From JAEULH01 sp963805915 (GTDB lineage Bacteria; Pseudomonadota; Alphaproteobacteria; Rhodospirillales; Defluviicoccaceae): a stretch of DNA of 64,000 bases. Of this stretch, positions 18,023-26,616 are shown piece by piece. The DNA is taken from assembly GCA_963805915.1 (NCBI GenBank), contig CAWDWD010000010.1, forward strand, positions 124,001-188,000. Reading direction: 5' to 3'. Made by a program: the position numbers and the translations under genes. The notes below the pieces were generated by a model. That model made no database searches, was not told where the DNA came from, and saw only the letters and a list, made by a program, of their open reading frames with translations. Numbering within the stretch: the stretch's first letter is position 1; each line of letters opens with the position of its first letter.

Positions 18023-20701
18023 GTGAGCATCCGCAATCTAGACAGTCTCTTCAACCCTTCGTCCGTTGCCTTGATCGGCGCGAGCAAGCGGCCCAAATCG
18101 ATCGGCGCGGTGGTCGCGCGCAACCTGTTCTACTCCGGCTTCCAGGGCCCGATCATGCCGGTGAACCCGAATCACAAGGCGATCGAGGGGGTCTTGACCT
18201 ATCCCGACGTGGCATCGCTGCCGATGGTTCCCGAACTCGCGGTCATCGCCACGCCGCCGGCGGCGGTGCCGGGGCTGATCGCCGATCTGGCGGGACGCGG
18301 CACCAAGGCGGCGGTCGTGATCACCGCCGGCTTCGGCGAGGGCGGCGATGCCGCCGGGCACGCCTTGCGCGCGGAAATGCTCGCCGCGGCGCGGCCGGCG
18401 ACGCTACGCATCGTCGGCCCCAACTGTATCGGCGTTTTGGTGCCGGGGTCCGGTCTCAACGCCAGCTTCGCCCACATCCAGCCGAAGGCCGGGCACCTCG
18501 CCTTCGTCGCCCAGTCGGGCGCCATCGTCACCACTGTTCTCGACTGGGCGACCGCGCGCGGCATCGGCTTTTCTCACTTCGCTTCGCTCGGCGACATGGC
18601 CGACGTCGATTTCGGCGACCTTCTCGACTACCTCGCCAACCAGGGCGAGGTCCGCGGTATCCTGCTTTACATCGAGGCCGTGACCCACGCGCGGAAGTTC
18701 ATGTCGGCGGCCCGCGCCGCCTCTCGGCTCAAGCCGGTCATCGTCATCAAGTCCGGGCGCTCGCCGGCGGCGGCCAAGGCGGTCGCTTCCCACACCGGCG
18801 CGCTCGCCGGGCGTGACGCGGTCTACGACGCCGCATTCCGGCGCGCCGGAATGCTTCGGGTACACGACATCGGCGGCCTGTTCGGCGCGGTCGAAACGAT
18901 GGGGCTGGGGCTGAAGGTCACCGGCGAGCGGCTGGCCATCCTGACCAACGGCGGCGGCGTTGGGGTGATGGCGACGGACGCGTTGATGGATTACGGCGGC
19001 CAGCTCGCCGAGTTGTCGGCCGATACCGTCGCCGCGCTCAACGCCGTGCTGCCGGCCACGTGGTCGCACGGCAATCCGGTCGACATCATCGGCGACGCGA
19101 ATGGTGCGCGATACGCGGCGGCCTTGAACGTGCTGCTGCAAGACCCCGGCGCCGACGCCGTGCTGGTGCTGAACTGTCCGGTCGCGATCGCATCGGGCAC
19201 CGAGGCCGCCGAGGCGGTGATCAGGACGGTCGGCGGCAAGCGCCACTCGGTTCTGACCAGCTGGCTGGGCGAGGATGCCGCGGCCGAGGCTCGGCGGTTG
19301 TTCGCCGAAAATCACATTCCGACCTACTTCACTCCGGAGCGCGCCGTCCGCGCCTTCATCGACATCGTCAATTACCGTCGCAACCAGGTTGCGCTGACGG
19401 AAACGCCGCCGTCCATCCCCGAGGACTTTGAGCCTGACGTAAACGAGGCGAAGGCGATCATCGCCGCGGCCCTGGCCGACGGCCGCGAGTGGCTGAGCGA
19501 AGTCGAGGCCAAGAGGGTGCTCGAGGCCTACGGCGTTCCGGTCGTGCCGACCCGCGCCGTCGCCGACGCAAAGGGAGCGGAGGAGGTGGCCGCGGCGCTC
19601 GGCGGGCCCATGGCGCTCAAGATCCTATCGAAGGAGATCACCCACAAGTCCGACGTCGGCGGCGTGATGCTCGACCTGCCGACGCCCCAGGCGGTTCGTG
19701 CGGCTGGCGAGGCGATGCTCGAGCGCATCCGCGCCCGGCTCGGCGATGTCGCGATCGAGGGCTTCTCCGTGCAGCCGATGATCCAGCGTCCAGGCGCCTT
19801 CGAGCTGATCGTCGGCGCCAACGACGATCCGCAGTTCGGCCCCGTCGTCCTGTTCGGCCACGGCGGGACGGCGGCGGAAATCATCGACGACACCGCGCTG
19901 GCGTTGCCGCCGCTGAACATGCACCTTGCCCTGGACGCGATGCGGCGGACCCGCGTGTTCAAGCTGCTGCAGGGCTTTCGCGGCCGGCCGCCGGCGTCGC
20001 TCAACGACGTCGCGCTGACGCTGATCAAGATTTCGCAGCTCGTCATCGACTGCGCCGAGGTGGTCGAACTCGACATCAACCCGCTGCTCGCCGATGAGAA
20101 TGGCGTCATCGCCCTGGACGCGCGCATTCGGATTCGCGCCAGCAAAATCGCGGCGGCCAAGCGGCTGGCGATCCGGCCCTACCCGAAGGAGCTCGAGGAG
20201 GTCCTCAGCCTCCCCGACGGCAAGACTTTCCTCCTGCGCCCGGTCCGCCCCGAGGACGAGCCGGCGTTCCACGACTTTTTCGAACGGTTGTCGCCGGAGG
20301 ATATTCGCATGCGCTTTTTCGCGGCGAAGAAGGCGCTGACCCATCCGCTCGCGGCCCGCCTGACCCAGATCGATTATGACCGCGAAATGGCGTTGGTCCT
20401 CGCCGAACCGGGTGTGCCCGGCAAGAGCGTTATCTTCGGCGCGGTCCATATCGCCGCCGACCCCGATGGCGAGCGGGCCGAGTACGCGATCATGCTGCGG
20501 AGCGATCTGGCCGGCCTGGGGCTGGGGCCGCTGCTGATGCGCCGGATCATCGATTACTCGCGATCTCACGGCATCAAGGAAATCTTCGGCGATGTGTTGC
20601 GCGAGAACCGGCCGATGCTCAAGGTTTGTGAGCTCTTCAAGTTCACCCGGAAAATGAAGCCCGACGAGCCGGGCGTCATGGAGGTCTCCCTGAAGCTTTA
20701 G
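18023..20701 (+). CDS. Bifunctional ADP-forming acyl-CoA ligase-like / GNAT lysine acetyltransferase (Pat type)
   Basis: 892 aa with a CoA-binding domain (about 5-130), succinyl-CoA ligase-like domains (about 145-450), an ATP-grasp domain (about 480-700; LSKEITHKSDVGGV and HGGTAAEIIDD) and a C-terminal GNAT domain (about 725-880). Fusion in this order is the Pat architecture that acetylates acetyl-CoA synthetase and other enzymes in bacteria. The catalytic His region near LAFVAQSGA is plausible but I cannot confirm ligase activity. The start is a GTG at 18023 with a weak ribosome site. Monocistronic. Confidence 0.88.
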   Translation: MSIRNLDSLFNPSSVALIGASKRPKSIGAVVARNLFYSGFQGPIMPVNPNHKAIEGVLTYPDVASLPMVPELAVIATPPAAVPGLIADLAGRGTKAAVVITAGFGEGGDAAGHALRAEMLAAARPATLRIVGPNCIGVLVPGSGLNASFAHIQPKAGHLAFVAQSGAIVTTVLDWATARGIGFSHFASLGDMADVDFGDLLDYLANQGEVRGILLYIEAVTHARKFMSAARAASRLKPVIVIKSGRSPAAAKAVASHTGALAGRDAVYDAAFRRAGMLRVHDIGGLFGAVETMGLGLKVTGERLAILTNGGGVGVMATDALMDYGGQLAELSADTVAALNAVLPATWSHGNPVDIIGDANGARYAAALNVLLQDPGADAVLVLNCPVAIASGTEAAEAVIRTVGGKRHSVLTSWLGEDAAAEARRLFAENHIPTYFTPERAVRAFIDIVNYRRNQVALTETPPSIPEDFEPDVNEAKAIIAAALADGREWLSEVEAKRVLEAYGVPVVPTRAVADAKGAEEVAAALGGPMALKILSKEITHKSDVGGVMLDLPTPQAVRAAGEAMLERIRARLGDVAIEGFSVQPMIQRPGAFELIVGANDDPQFGPVVLFGHGGTAAEIIDDTALALPPLNMHLALDAMRRTRVFKLLQGFRGRPPASLNDVALTLIKISQLVIDCAEVVELDINPLLADENGVIALDARIRIRASKIAAAKRLAIRPYPKELEEVLSLPDGKTFLLRPVRPEDEPAFHDFFERLSPEDIRMRFFAAKKALTHPLAARLTQIDYDREMALVLAEPGVPGKSVIFGAVHIAADPDGERAEYAIMLRSDLAGLGLGPLLMRRIIDYSRSHGIKEIFGDVLRENRPMLKVCELFKFTRKMKPDEPGVMEVSLKL

Positions 20702-20748
20702 CTCATCCGTCGCGTGCAAGAAGCAGAGCCGTCAGCGGGGACAATCGC

Positions 20749-21987
20749 TCAGATGGCCCCCTCGGCCTGTAGCGCCCGGCGCTCGCCGGCGGACAGCCCG
20801 AGCCAGTCTTCGAGAACCTCGTCGGTGTGCTGGCCGAGGGTCGGCGGCGGGCGCGTGTAGGCGACTGGCGAGGCCGACAGCCTGATCGGATTGCCGATCA
20901 GCTCGACCTCGCCGCCGGCGGCCAGTGGGTGCGGCATGCTGATCCGCATCTCGCGGGCGAGCACCTGCGGATCGGCGAAGACCTGGTCGATGGTGTTGAC
21001 CGGCCCGCACGGTACACCCCGCGCGCCCAGGTTATCGAGCCAATGGAGCCGAGGCTTGGCCGCGATCAGCGCCGCGAGGATCGGAACGAGGACGTCGCGG
21101 TTGCGCACCCGCGCGGCGTTGGTCGCGAAGTCGGCATCGTCGGCGAGACCCGGCGCGCCGGCACATTCGACCAGCTTGCGAAACTGGCCGTCGTTGCCGA
21201 CGGCGACAATGATGTGGCCGTCGGCGGTGGCGAAGACCTGGTAGGGGACGATGTTGGGGTGGGCGTTGCCGAGACGCGTCGGCGCCCGGCCGGAGGTCAG
21301 GTAGTTCAGGCCCTGGTTGACCAGCCAGGCGACCTGGGTGTCGAACAGGCCGAGGTCGATGTACTGCCCGCCGCCGCCATTCTCCGGGGAGGCCTCACGA
21401 TGGCGCAAGGCGGCGAGAATAGCGACCGCCGCGTACAGGCCGCAGACCACGTCGGCGACGGCGACGCCCACCTTCAGCGGCGGGCCGTCGGGTTCGCCGG
21501 TAATGCTCATGACGCCGCCCATGCCCTGGACCATGAAGTCGTAGCCGGGGCGCGGCGCGTACGGTCCGCTCTGGCCGAACCCGGAAATCGAGCAGTAGAT
21601 GAGCCGCGGCAGCGCGGGCGCCAAGTCGGCGTAGGCAAGGCCGAAACGGGCCATGTCGCCGACCTTGAAGTTCTCGATCAAGACATCGGCCTTGGCGGCG
21701 AGACGGCGAACAAGGTCTTGTCCGGCGCGCGCCCCGAGATCAACGCCGAGTGAGCGTTTGTTGCGGTTGCAGCTGAGAAAGTAGGCACTTTCGCTGGTAT
21801 CGGCGCCATGCGCGCCGCGCAAGTAAGGCGGTCCCCAGGCGCGGGTATCGTCGCCGACCCCCGGCCGCTCAACCTTGACCACGTCGGCGCCAAGATCGCC
21901 GAGAAGCTGGGTCGCCACCGGGCCGGCGAGCACGCGCGTCAGATCGAGGATCCTGATGCCCGCGAGCGGGCCGTTCGGTTGCGCCAT
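20749..21987 (-). CDS. CaiB/BaiF family III CoA-transferase
   Basis: 412 aa. The N-terminus carries ILDLTRVLAGP and LGDLGADVVKVERPG; the catalytic Asp region is PGYDFMVQGMGG, followed by ITGEPDGPP, all standard for family III CoA-transferases. It moves CoA between acyl groups; the substrate cannot be read from sequence, and the neighbours (Pat, MFS) do not fix it. The ATG at 21987 has GGGAGA about 8 nt upstream. Confidence 0.92.
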   Translation of the reverse strand: MAQPNGPLAGIRILDLTRVLAGPVATQLLGDLGADVVKVERPGVGDDTRAWGPPYLRGAHGADTSESAYFLSCNRNKRSLGVDLGARAGQDLVRRLAAKADVLIENFKVGDMARFGLAYADLAPALPRLIYCSISGFGQSGPYAPRPGYDFMVQGMGGVMSITGEPDGPPLKVGVAVADVVCGLYAAVAILAALRHREASPENGGGGQYIDLGLFDTQVAWLVNQGLNYLTSGRAPTRLGNAHPNIVPYQVFATADGHIIVAVGNDGQFRKLVECAGAPGLADDADFATNAARVRNRDVLVPILAALIAAKPRLHWLDNLGARGVPCGPVNTIDQVFADPQVLAREMRISMPHPLAAGGEVELIGNPIRLSASPVAYTRPPPTLGQHTDEVLEDWLGLSAGERRALQAEGAI

Positions 21988-22141
21988 GAGCCGTCTCCCT
22001 GAGGGCCGGGTTCGAGGCCGATCGCCGGCTTAAGCCGGTATACTACATTGCGCCCGAGGAAAGGCCCGGCCGGTCGCGGGGGGACACGAGGTCGGTGACC
22101 ATCGCCTTCGCCGGACGCAGGCGAGGGGCCGCCGGGGGGGG

Positions 22142-22171
22142 GCGCATGTGCTATGCGCGCGCATGTGCTAT
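22142..22171. repeat. Two direct copies of GCGCATGTGCTAT
   Basis: GCGCATGTGCTAT occurs at 22142-22154 and 22159-22171, 17 bp apart start to start, in the gap between the CoA-transferase and the MFS gene. The purpose is unknown. Confidence 0.6.
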
Positions 22172-22315
22172 AGTGAGCATCACCATTGGCTGTCGTCGGC
22201 GCCGGCGCGGTGACGGCCAATGGCAATGGCGGCGATGGCGGCGAAAACATCCACGCCCAATTTTCTCACTCCTGAATGGTGAATCTATAAAAATCAATTA
22301 TTTACAGTAAATGTG

Positions 22316-22356
22316 ATAGGTCATCCTGACCTATAATATAGGTCAGGATGACCTAT
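22316..22356. repeat. Nested palindrome built from four ATAGGTCA units
   Basis: Two perfect 20-bp arms (22316-22335 and 22337-22356) around a single A. Each arm is itself a palindrome, ATAGGTCA plus TGACCTAT around TCC or GGA. The region can therefore fold as one long hairpin or as two small ones. It is AT-rich in a GC-rich genome and lies 54 bp before the 46-bp palindrome at 22410. Confidence 0.75.
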
Positions 22357-22409
22357 ATGGCTTGTCGTTTGGCCTCATTCCGGCCAGATCCTCCAGCCAA
22401 TTGATCCGG

Positions 22410-22455
22410 TGGTCTGATCCTGACGCTTGAGGCCTCAAGCGTCAGGATCAGACCA
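22410..22455. repeat. Perfect 46-bp palindrome, copy 2 of the dispersed repeat
   Basis: The 23-base half at 22410-22432 is the exact reverse complement of 22433-22455. The half contains TGGTCTGAT followed by CCTGACGCTTGAGG, the same order and nearly the same bases as 222-243 after mltG. No T-tract follows. It is 137 bp upstream of the MFS start codon. Confidence 0.75.
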
Positions 22456-22591
22456 ATAGTGAAGTTGGGGCTCTGTCCGCCCGGCTGGCAATCGAATTCA
22501 GCGCGCTCGGGGCGCCCGATTGCCGCACCGGCGGCTCGGCGAGGGCAAACTGTCCGTTTGGCATCCGCGACCTGAAGAGGGGTGGGGGGCG

Positions 22592-23887
22592 ATGACGCGG
22601 CTGCTGGTGACGTTTTCGGGGCTGCTGGCCGGAGCCTTCTTCCTGCTAGTCGGGATTGGCCTGCTCGGCACCCTGGTGCCGCTGCGGCTCGACGCCGGCG
22701 GCGCCTCGAGCCTTGCAATCGGTCTGGTCGGCGGCGCTTACTTCGTCGGGCTCGTCATCGGCACCCGCTATGGCGACCGGGTGATCGGCCTCGTCGGCCA
22801 CATCCGCGCCTTCGCCGCCTTCGCCTCGATCCTGTCGGCGACGATCCTGGCGTTTCCGGTCGATGTCGCCGCTGTGCCGTGGGCCGCGCTGCGCTTCATC
22901 TGCGGGTTCTGCCTCGCCGGATTGTTCATGTGCGTCGAGAGCTGGTTGAACGCGCAGGTCGGCAACGAATCGCGGGGCCGCATCCTGTCGCTTTACATGA
23001 TCGCCGTGTACCTCGGCCAGGGCGCCGGGCAGCTGCTGCTGCCGCTGCCCGACCCTAGCGGGATCACGCGATTCGCCGTCTGCGCGGCGTTCGTCTCGCT
23101 GGCGGTGGTTCCGGTGGCGGTCATCCGTATCGCCGCTCCGCCGGTGGCAACGACCGAAAGCCTGGGCCTTGCGCGCCTCTACGACCTGTCGCCGCTCGGC
23201 GTCGCCGGCGCTCTCGCTTCCGGCGTGGTGCTGGGCGCCTTCTACAGTCTCGGCCCCGTCTTCGCCCGCGCGCTCGATCCCGATGTCACCCAGACCGCCC
23301 GGTTCATGGTGTTGGTCATCGTCGGCGGTCTAATCTTGCAATGGCCGGCGGGGCGGTTGTCGGACCGCTTCGACCGCCGCCACGTGCTCTTCGCGGTGGC
23401 GCTGTGCCTAGTTGGCGTGAGTGTCGCGTTCGTTCTTGCGGAGCGGGCGATGCCGTCGGCGCTGCTGTACCTGGCGCCGGTGTTCGGCGCGGTGATTTTT
23501 ACCCTCTATCCGCTCAGCGTCGCGCACGCCAACGACCGGCTCGAGGTCTCGCAGGTGGTCGCGGCGAGCGGCGCGCTGATCACGGTCTACGGCCTCGGCG
23601 CCGCGGCCGGACCACCGGCGGCGTCGCTGATGATGGAGGCGATCGGGCCGGCCGGACTTTTCGCGTTCATCGCCCTTGTCGGCGCCGCCACCGCCGCCTT
23701 CGCCCTGTGGCGGATGCGCCAGCGCGCGCCGGTTCCGACCGCCGATCAGGTCCAGTTCCTGCCGCTGCCGCGCACGACCCCTTTGGCCGGCGCGCTCGAT
23801 CCTCGCGGCGAGGGCGATGGCGACGACGCGACACCCGAAGATGCATTGGCGGGCTTCGCGCCGGCGGAGACGGATCCATCGCGCTAA
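22592..23887 (+). CDS. MFS transporter (YcaD-like)
   Basis: About 431 aa with twelve predicted hydrophobic spans, a central hydrophilic loop, and a charged C-terminal tail of about 55 residues (RGEGDGDDATPEDALAG). LMICVESWLN-type sequence (FMCVESWLNAQ) in the fourth span and GRLSDRFDRR between spans 8 and 9 match the YcaD/UMF2 branch. The ATG at 22592 follows GGGGTGGGGGGCG; the longer frame from 22520 would start inside non-membrane sequence. The substrate is unknown. Confidence 0.85.
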   Translation: MTRLLVTFSGLLAGAFFLLVGIGLLGTLVPLRLDAGGASSLAIGLVGGAYFVGLVIGTRYGDRVIGLVGHIRAFAAFASILSATILAFPVDVAAVPWAALRFICGFCLAGLFMCVESWLNAQVGNESRGRILSLYMIAVYLGQGAGQLLLPLPDPSGITRFAVCAAFVSLAVVPVAVIRIAAPPVATTESLGLARLYDLSPLGVAGALASGVVLGAFYSLGPVFARALDPDVTQTARFMVLVIVGGLILQWPAGRLSDRFDRRHVLFAVALCLVGVSVAFVLAERAMPSALLYLAPVFGAVIFTLYPLSVAHANDRLEVSQVVAASGALITVYGLGAAAGPPAASLMMEAIGPAGLFAFIALVGAATAAFALWRMRQRAPVPTADQVQFLPLPRTTPLAGALDPRGEGDGDDATPEDALAGFAPAETDPSR

Positions 23888-24206
23888 AGCCCTTGGCCTG
23901 CCTCGGAACGTGAGCGCAAGGTGCGCCGGTGGGCATGGGCGGGGCCAAGGAGGGGCCAAAGGTTTTGCTTTGACACGCAAGTGCGCCGCGCCCTATTTTC
24001 GCCCGGCTCAAGGGAGGGTATAAGGTTAGACGATAGCGCGGAACAACAACACAAGCCGCGTTGGTGGGATTTTGGTTGGCAGTACGCGCGGTCGGGCGCG
24101 ATTGGCGAGGCTGGGATCGGCTCGTTGGCGAGTGCCCGATGGCGGCACGGGCGTCGGTGAGCGCCCCGCTCTTGCTCGCGTCCACGGATCTGGGATGGGA
24201 ACGCAC
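23888..24206. other. Intergenic region before the decarboxylase operon
   Basis: No gene is supported. It presumably holds the promoter of the four-subunit decarboxylase operon. AT-richer stretches near 23990-24050 are the likeliest place, but I see no clear -35/-10 pair or operator. Confidence 0.4.
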
Positions 24207-25760
24207 ATGCCTCTCGATGCAAAGCTTCGTGATAAGCTGAAGGAAAGCCGTAAGAAGGTCTATGCCGCCGGCGGCGCGACGAAGATCAAGGAGCGGCACG
24301 AACGAGGCTTGCTCAGCGCGCGCGAGCGGATTCTCGGCCTGTTCCAGGCCGACACATTTCAGGAATACGGTGCCCATATCCGCCACAGCTGCACCAGCTT
24401 TGGCATGGAGAAGAAGGAGATGCCGGCGGACGGCGTCGTCGTCGGCACCGGCTATGTCGACGATCGCGAGGTCGCCGCGTTCAGCCAAGATTTCACCGTG
24501 GTCGGTGGCACGCTGGGCAAGATGCACGCCCGCAAGATCGTCTGGACGATGGATGTCGCACTGAAAAACGGCGTGCCCCTGGTCGGCTTCAAGGACTCCG
24601 GCGGGGCGCGTATTCAGGAGGGTGTCGATGCGCTCTCCGGCTACGGCGAGGCCTTCTATCGCAACGTCCAACTCTCCGGCGTCGTCCCGCAGATCGCGAT
24701 TATCGCCGGGCCGTGCGCCGGCGGCGCGGCTTATTCGCCGGCGCTGATGGACTTCATCATCATGACCCGGCATAACGCCCAGCTTTTCATCACCGGGCCG
24801 CAGGTAATCAAGTCGGTCACCGGCCGTGAGGTGAGCATGGAGGATGTCGGCGGCGCGATCATGCACGCGACCGTCAGCGGCAATGTCCATTTCGTCGCCG
24901 AGGATGATGTCGACGCCATCGCCATTACCCGCAAGCTGCTCAGCTTTCTGCCGGCCAACAATACCGAAGATCCGCCGCACCACCCAACCGAGACCATCAC
25001 CTTTGGCGAGGACACGGCGATGGATGGGCTGGTCAAGTCCGACCCGTCCGAGCCGATGGACATGCATGCGATCGTCCACCGAATCGTCGACGATGGCGAT
25101 TTTCTCGAGATCCACGCCGGCTTCGCCCGCAACCTGATTATCGGCTTCGCCCGCGTCGAGGGCATCGTGGTCGGCATTCTCGCCAACAATTCGATGGAAA
25201 AGGCCGGCTGCCTCGACATCGATTCGTCGGACAAGGGCGCTCGGTTCATCCGCTTCTGCAACGCGTTCAACATTCCGCTGGTGACGCTGGTCGACGTCCC
25301 CGGTTTCCTGCCCGGCATCGAGCAGGAGCGCGGCGGGATCATTCGCCACGGCGCGAAGATGCTGTTCGCCTATTCCAGCGCGACGGTGCCGAAAATTACG
25401 ATCGTCTGCCGCAAGGCCTACGGCGGTTCGTACCTGGCGATGTGCAGCCAGGAGCTTGGCGCCGACGTGGTCTTCGCCTGGCCGACCGCCGAGATCGCGG
25501 TGATGGGCGCCGACGGCGCGGTCAACATTCTCTACGGCCGCGAGCTGAAGGCGGCGGAAGATCCGAAGAAACGCCGCGACGAGCTCGTGGCCGAGTACCG
25601 CGCCGAGTTTGCCTCGCCCTACATGGCTGCGTCGCGGGGCTACATCACCGATATCATCGAACCGGGAACGACGCGGTCGGCGATTTCCTTGTCGCTGCGT
25701 AAGCTGCTCGGCAAGCGCGAGCTCCGCCCGCCGAAGAAGCACGGACTGATCCCGCTTTAA
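24207..25760 (+). CDS. mmdA: Acyl-CoA carboxyltransferase, alpha subunit of methylmalonyl-CoA-type decarboxylase
   Basis: About 517 aa with two crotonase-like carboxyltransferase halves. The N-terminal half has FKDSGGARIQEGVDAL and GPCAGGAAYSPALMD; the C-terminal half has DVPGFLPGIEQE and KAYGGSYLAM. Both oxyanion-hole motifs are present, as in PccB/MmdA. Alone this could be a propionyl-CoA carboxylase beta subunit, but OadG-like, biotin-carrier and Na+-pump beta genes follow directly, which makes a decarboxylase subunit the better call. The ATG at 24207 has GGGA seven bases upstream; 24195 is an alternative. Methylmalonyl-CoA is the likely substrate, glutaconyl-CoA less so. Confidence 0.88.
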   Translation: MPLDAKLRDKLKESRKKVYAAGGATKIKERHERGLLSARERILGLFQADTFQEYGAHIRHSCTSFGMEKKEMPADGVVVGTGYVDDREVAAFSQDFTVVGGTLGKMHARKIVWTMDVALKNGVPLVGFKDSGGARIQEGVDALSGYGEAFYRNVQLSGVVPQIAIIAGPCAGGAAYSPALMDFIIMTRHNAQLFITGPQVIKSVTGREVSMEDVGGAIMHATVSGNVHFVAEDDVDAIAITRKLLSFLPANNTEDPPHHPTETITFGEDTAMDGLVKSDPSEPMDMHAIVHRIVDDGDFLEIHAGFARNLIIGFARVEGIVVGILANNSMEKAGCLDIDSSDKGARFIRFCNAFNIPLVTLVDVPGFLPGIEQERGGIIRHGAKMLFAYSSATVPKITIVCRKAYGGSYLAMCSQELGADVVFAWPTAEIAVMGADGAVNILYGRELKAAEDPKKRRDELVAEYRAEFASPYMAASRGYITDIIEPGTTRSAISLSLRKLLGKRELRPPKKHGLIPL

Positions 25761-25821
25761 GGCAAGGCCCGGCAAAATTTACGGCGCGCGGCGGCGGCGC
25801 CGTCTCGGGAAAAGGGAGGCG

Positions 25822-26163
25822 ATGATGGATTTGAGTTCGGCGATAACGATGTCGTTTTTCGCCTACGGCATGATGGTGGTGATCGCGGGGCTCAGCGCCG
25901 TGTTGATCCGGATCATCGTCGTCGTGCTGGCCGGGGTCCAGGGGCGCGCCAAGGCCGCGGCGCCGAGCGTGGTTTCGGTGTCCGTAACGCCGGCGCGTGA
26001 CGAGACCGCCGCGCATGTCGCCGCGGTCGCCGCCGCGGTTCACACCATGCTCGGCGCTCAGCGCATCGTCCGCGTCGGCGAGGCTGGGCGCGGATCCGTG
26101 TGGGCGACCCTCGGCCGGTCCCGGCAGCAGACCTCGCACACGCCCCGCCTTGACCATCATTGA
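25822..26163 (+). CDS. mmdD: OadG-like small membrane subunit of Na+-pumping decarboxylase
   Basis: 113 aa. One N-terminal membrane helix (about 10-40, GMMVVIAGLSAVLIRIIVVV) and a short cytosolic tail with AAHVAAVAAAVHTMLGAQRI, the small C-terminal motif of the oxaloacetate-decarboxylase gamma family. It would link the beta subunit to the carboxyltransferase and biotin carrier. AGGGAGG precedes the ATG pair at 25822/25825. Second gene of the operon, 61 bp after mmdA. Confidence 0.82.
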   Translation: MMDLSSAITMSFFAYGMMVVIAGLSAVLIRIIVVVLAGVQGRAKAAAPSVVSVSVTPARDETAAHVAAVAAAVHTMLGAQRIVRVGEAGRGSVWATLGRSRQQTSHTPRLDHH

Positions 26164-26190
26164 TCCCGCCAAGTTTCGAAGGACCGATCC

Positions 26191-26598
26191 ATGACCAGAC
26201 ACTTGCGCATTACCGTCGACGGCAAGCCCTACGATGTCTTCGTCGAGGACGTCACCGAAGACGCCGGCAGCACGTTTTATCAGACGCCCAGCGTCGGCAT
26301 GCCGCGCGTCTCCGCACCCGTGGCCCCGGCGGCGGCCCCGGCGGCGGCCCCGGCTCCGGCGGCCACCGGCGGTGGCGCGGATTCTGGCGATGACAAGGTG
26401 GCGCCGCTCGGCGGCGTTGTCCTCGAGGTCGCCGTCAAGGCCGGCGACGCGGTGAAGACCGGCGACAAGGTCGTGGTCATCGAAGCCATGAAGATGAAGA
26501 CGGTCGTTTCGGCGCACAAGGACGGCACGGTTTCCAATCTCGCGGTCAAGGTCGGCGACGCGGTGGATGCCGGTCAGGTCCTCCTGTCAATCACCTAG
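26191..26598 (+). CDS. mmdC: Biotin carboxyl carrier subunit of the decarboxylase
   Basis: 135 aa. A beta-rich N-terminal segment (RITVDGKPYDVFVEDV) is joined by an Ala/Pro linker (about 50-65) to a biotinyl domain ending the protein. The biotin attachment site EAMKMKT is present, with the target lysine between the two methionines. It carries CO2 from the carboxyltransferase to the membrane beta subunit. Biotin synthesis genes lie only 2 kb downstream on the other strand. Operon position three. Confidence 0.92.
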   Translation: MTRHLRITVDGKPYDVFVEDVTEDAGSTFYQTPSVGMPRVSAPVAPAAAPAAAPAPAATGGGADSGDDKVAPLGGVVLEVAVKAGDAVKTGDKVVVIEAMKMKTVVSAHKDGTVSNLAVKVGDAVDAGQVLLSIT

Positions 26599-26616
26599 GA
26601 AACAGGGATCCGGCGG

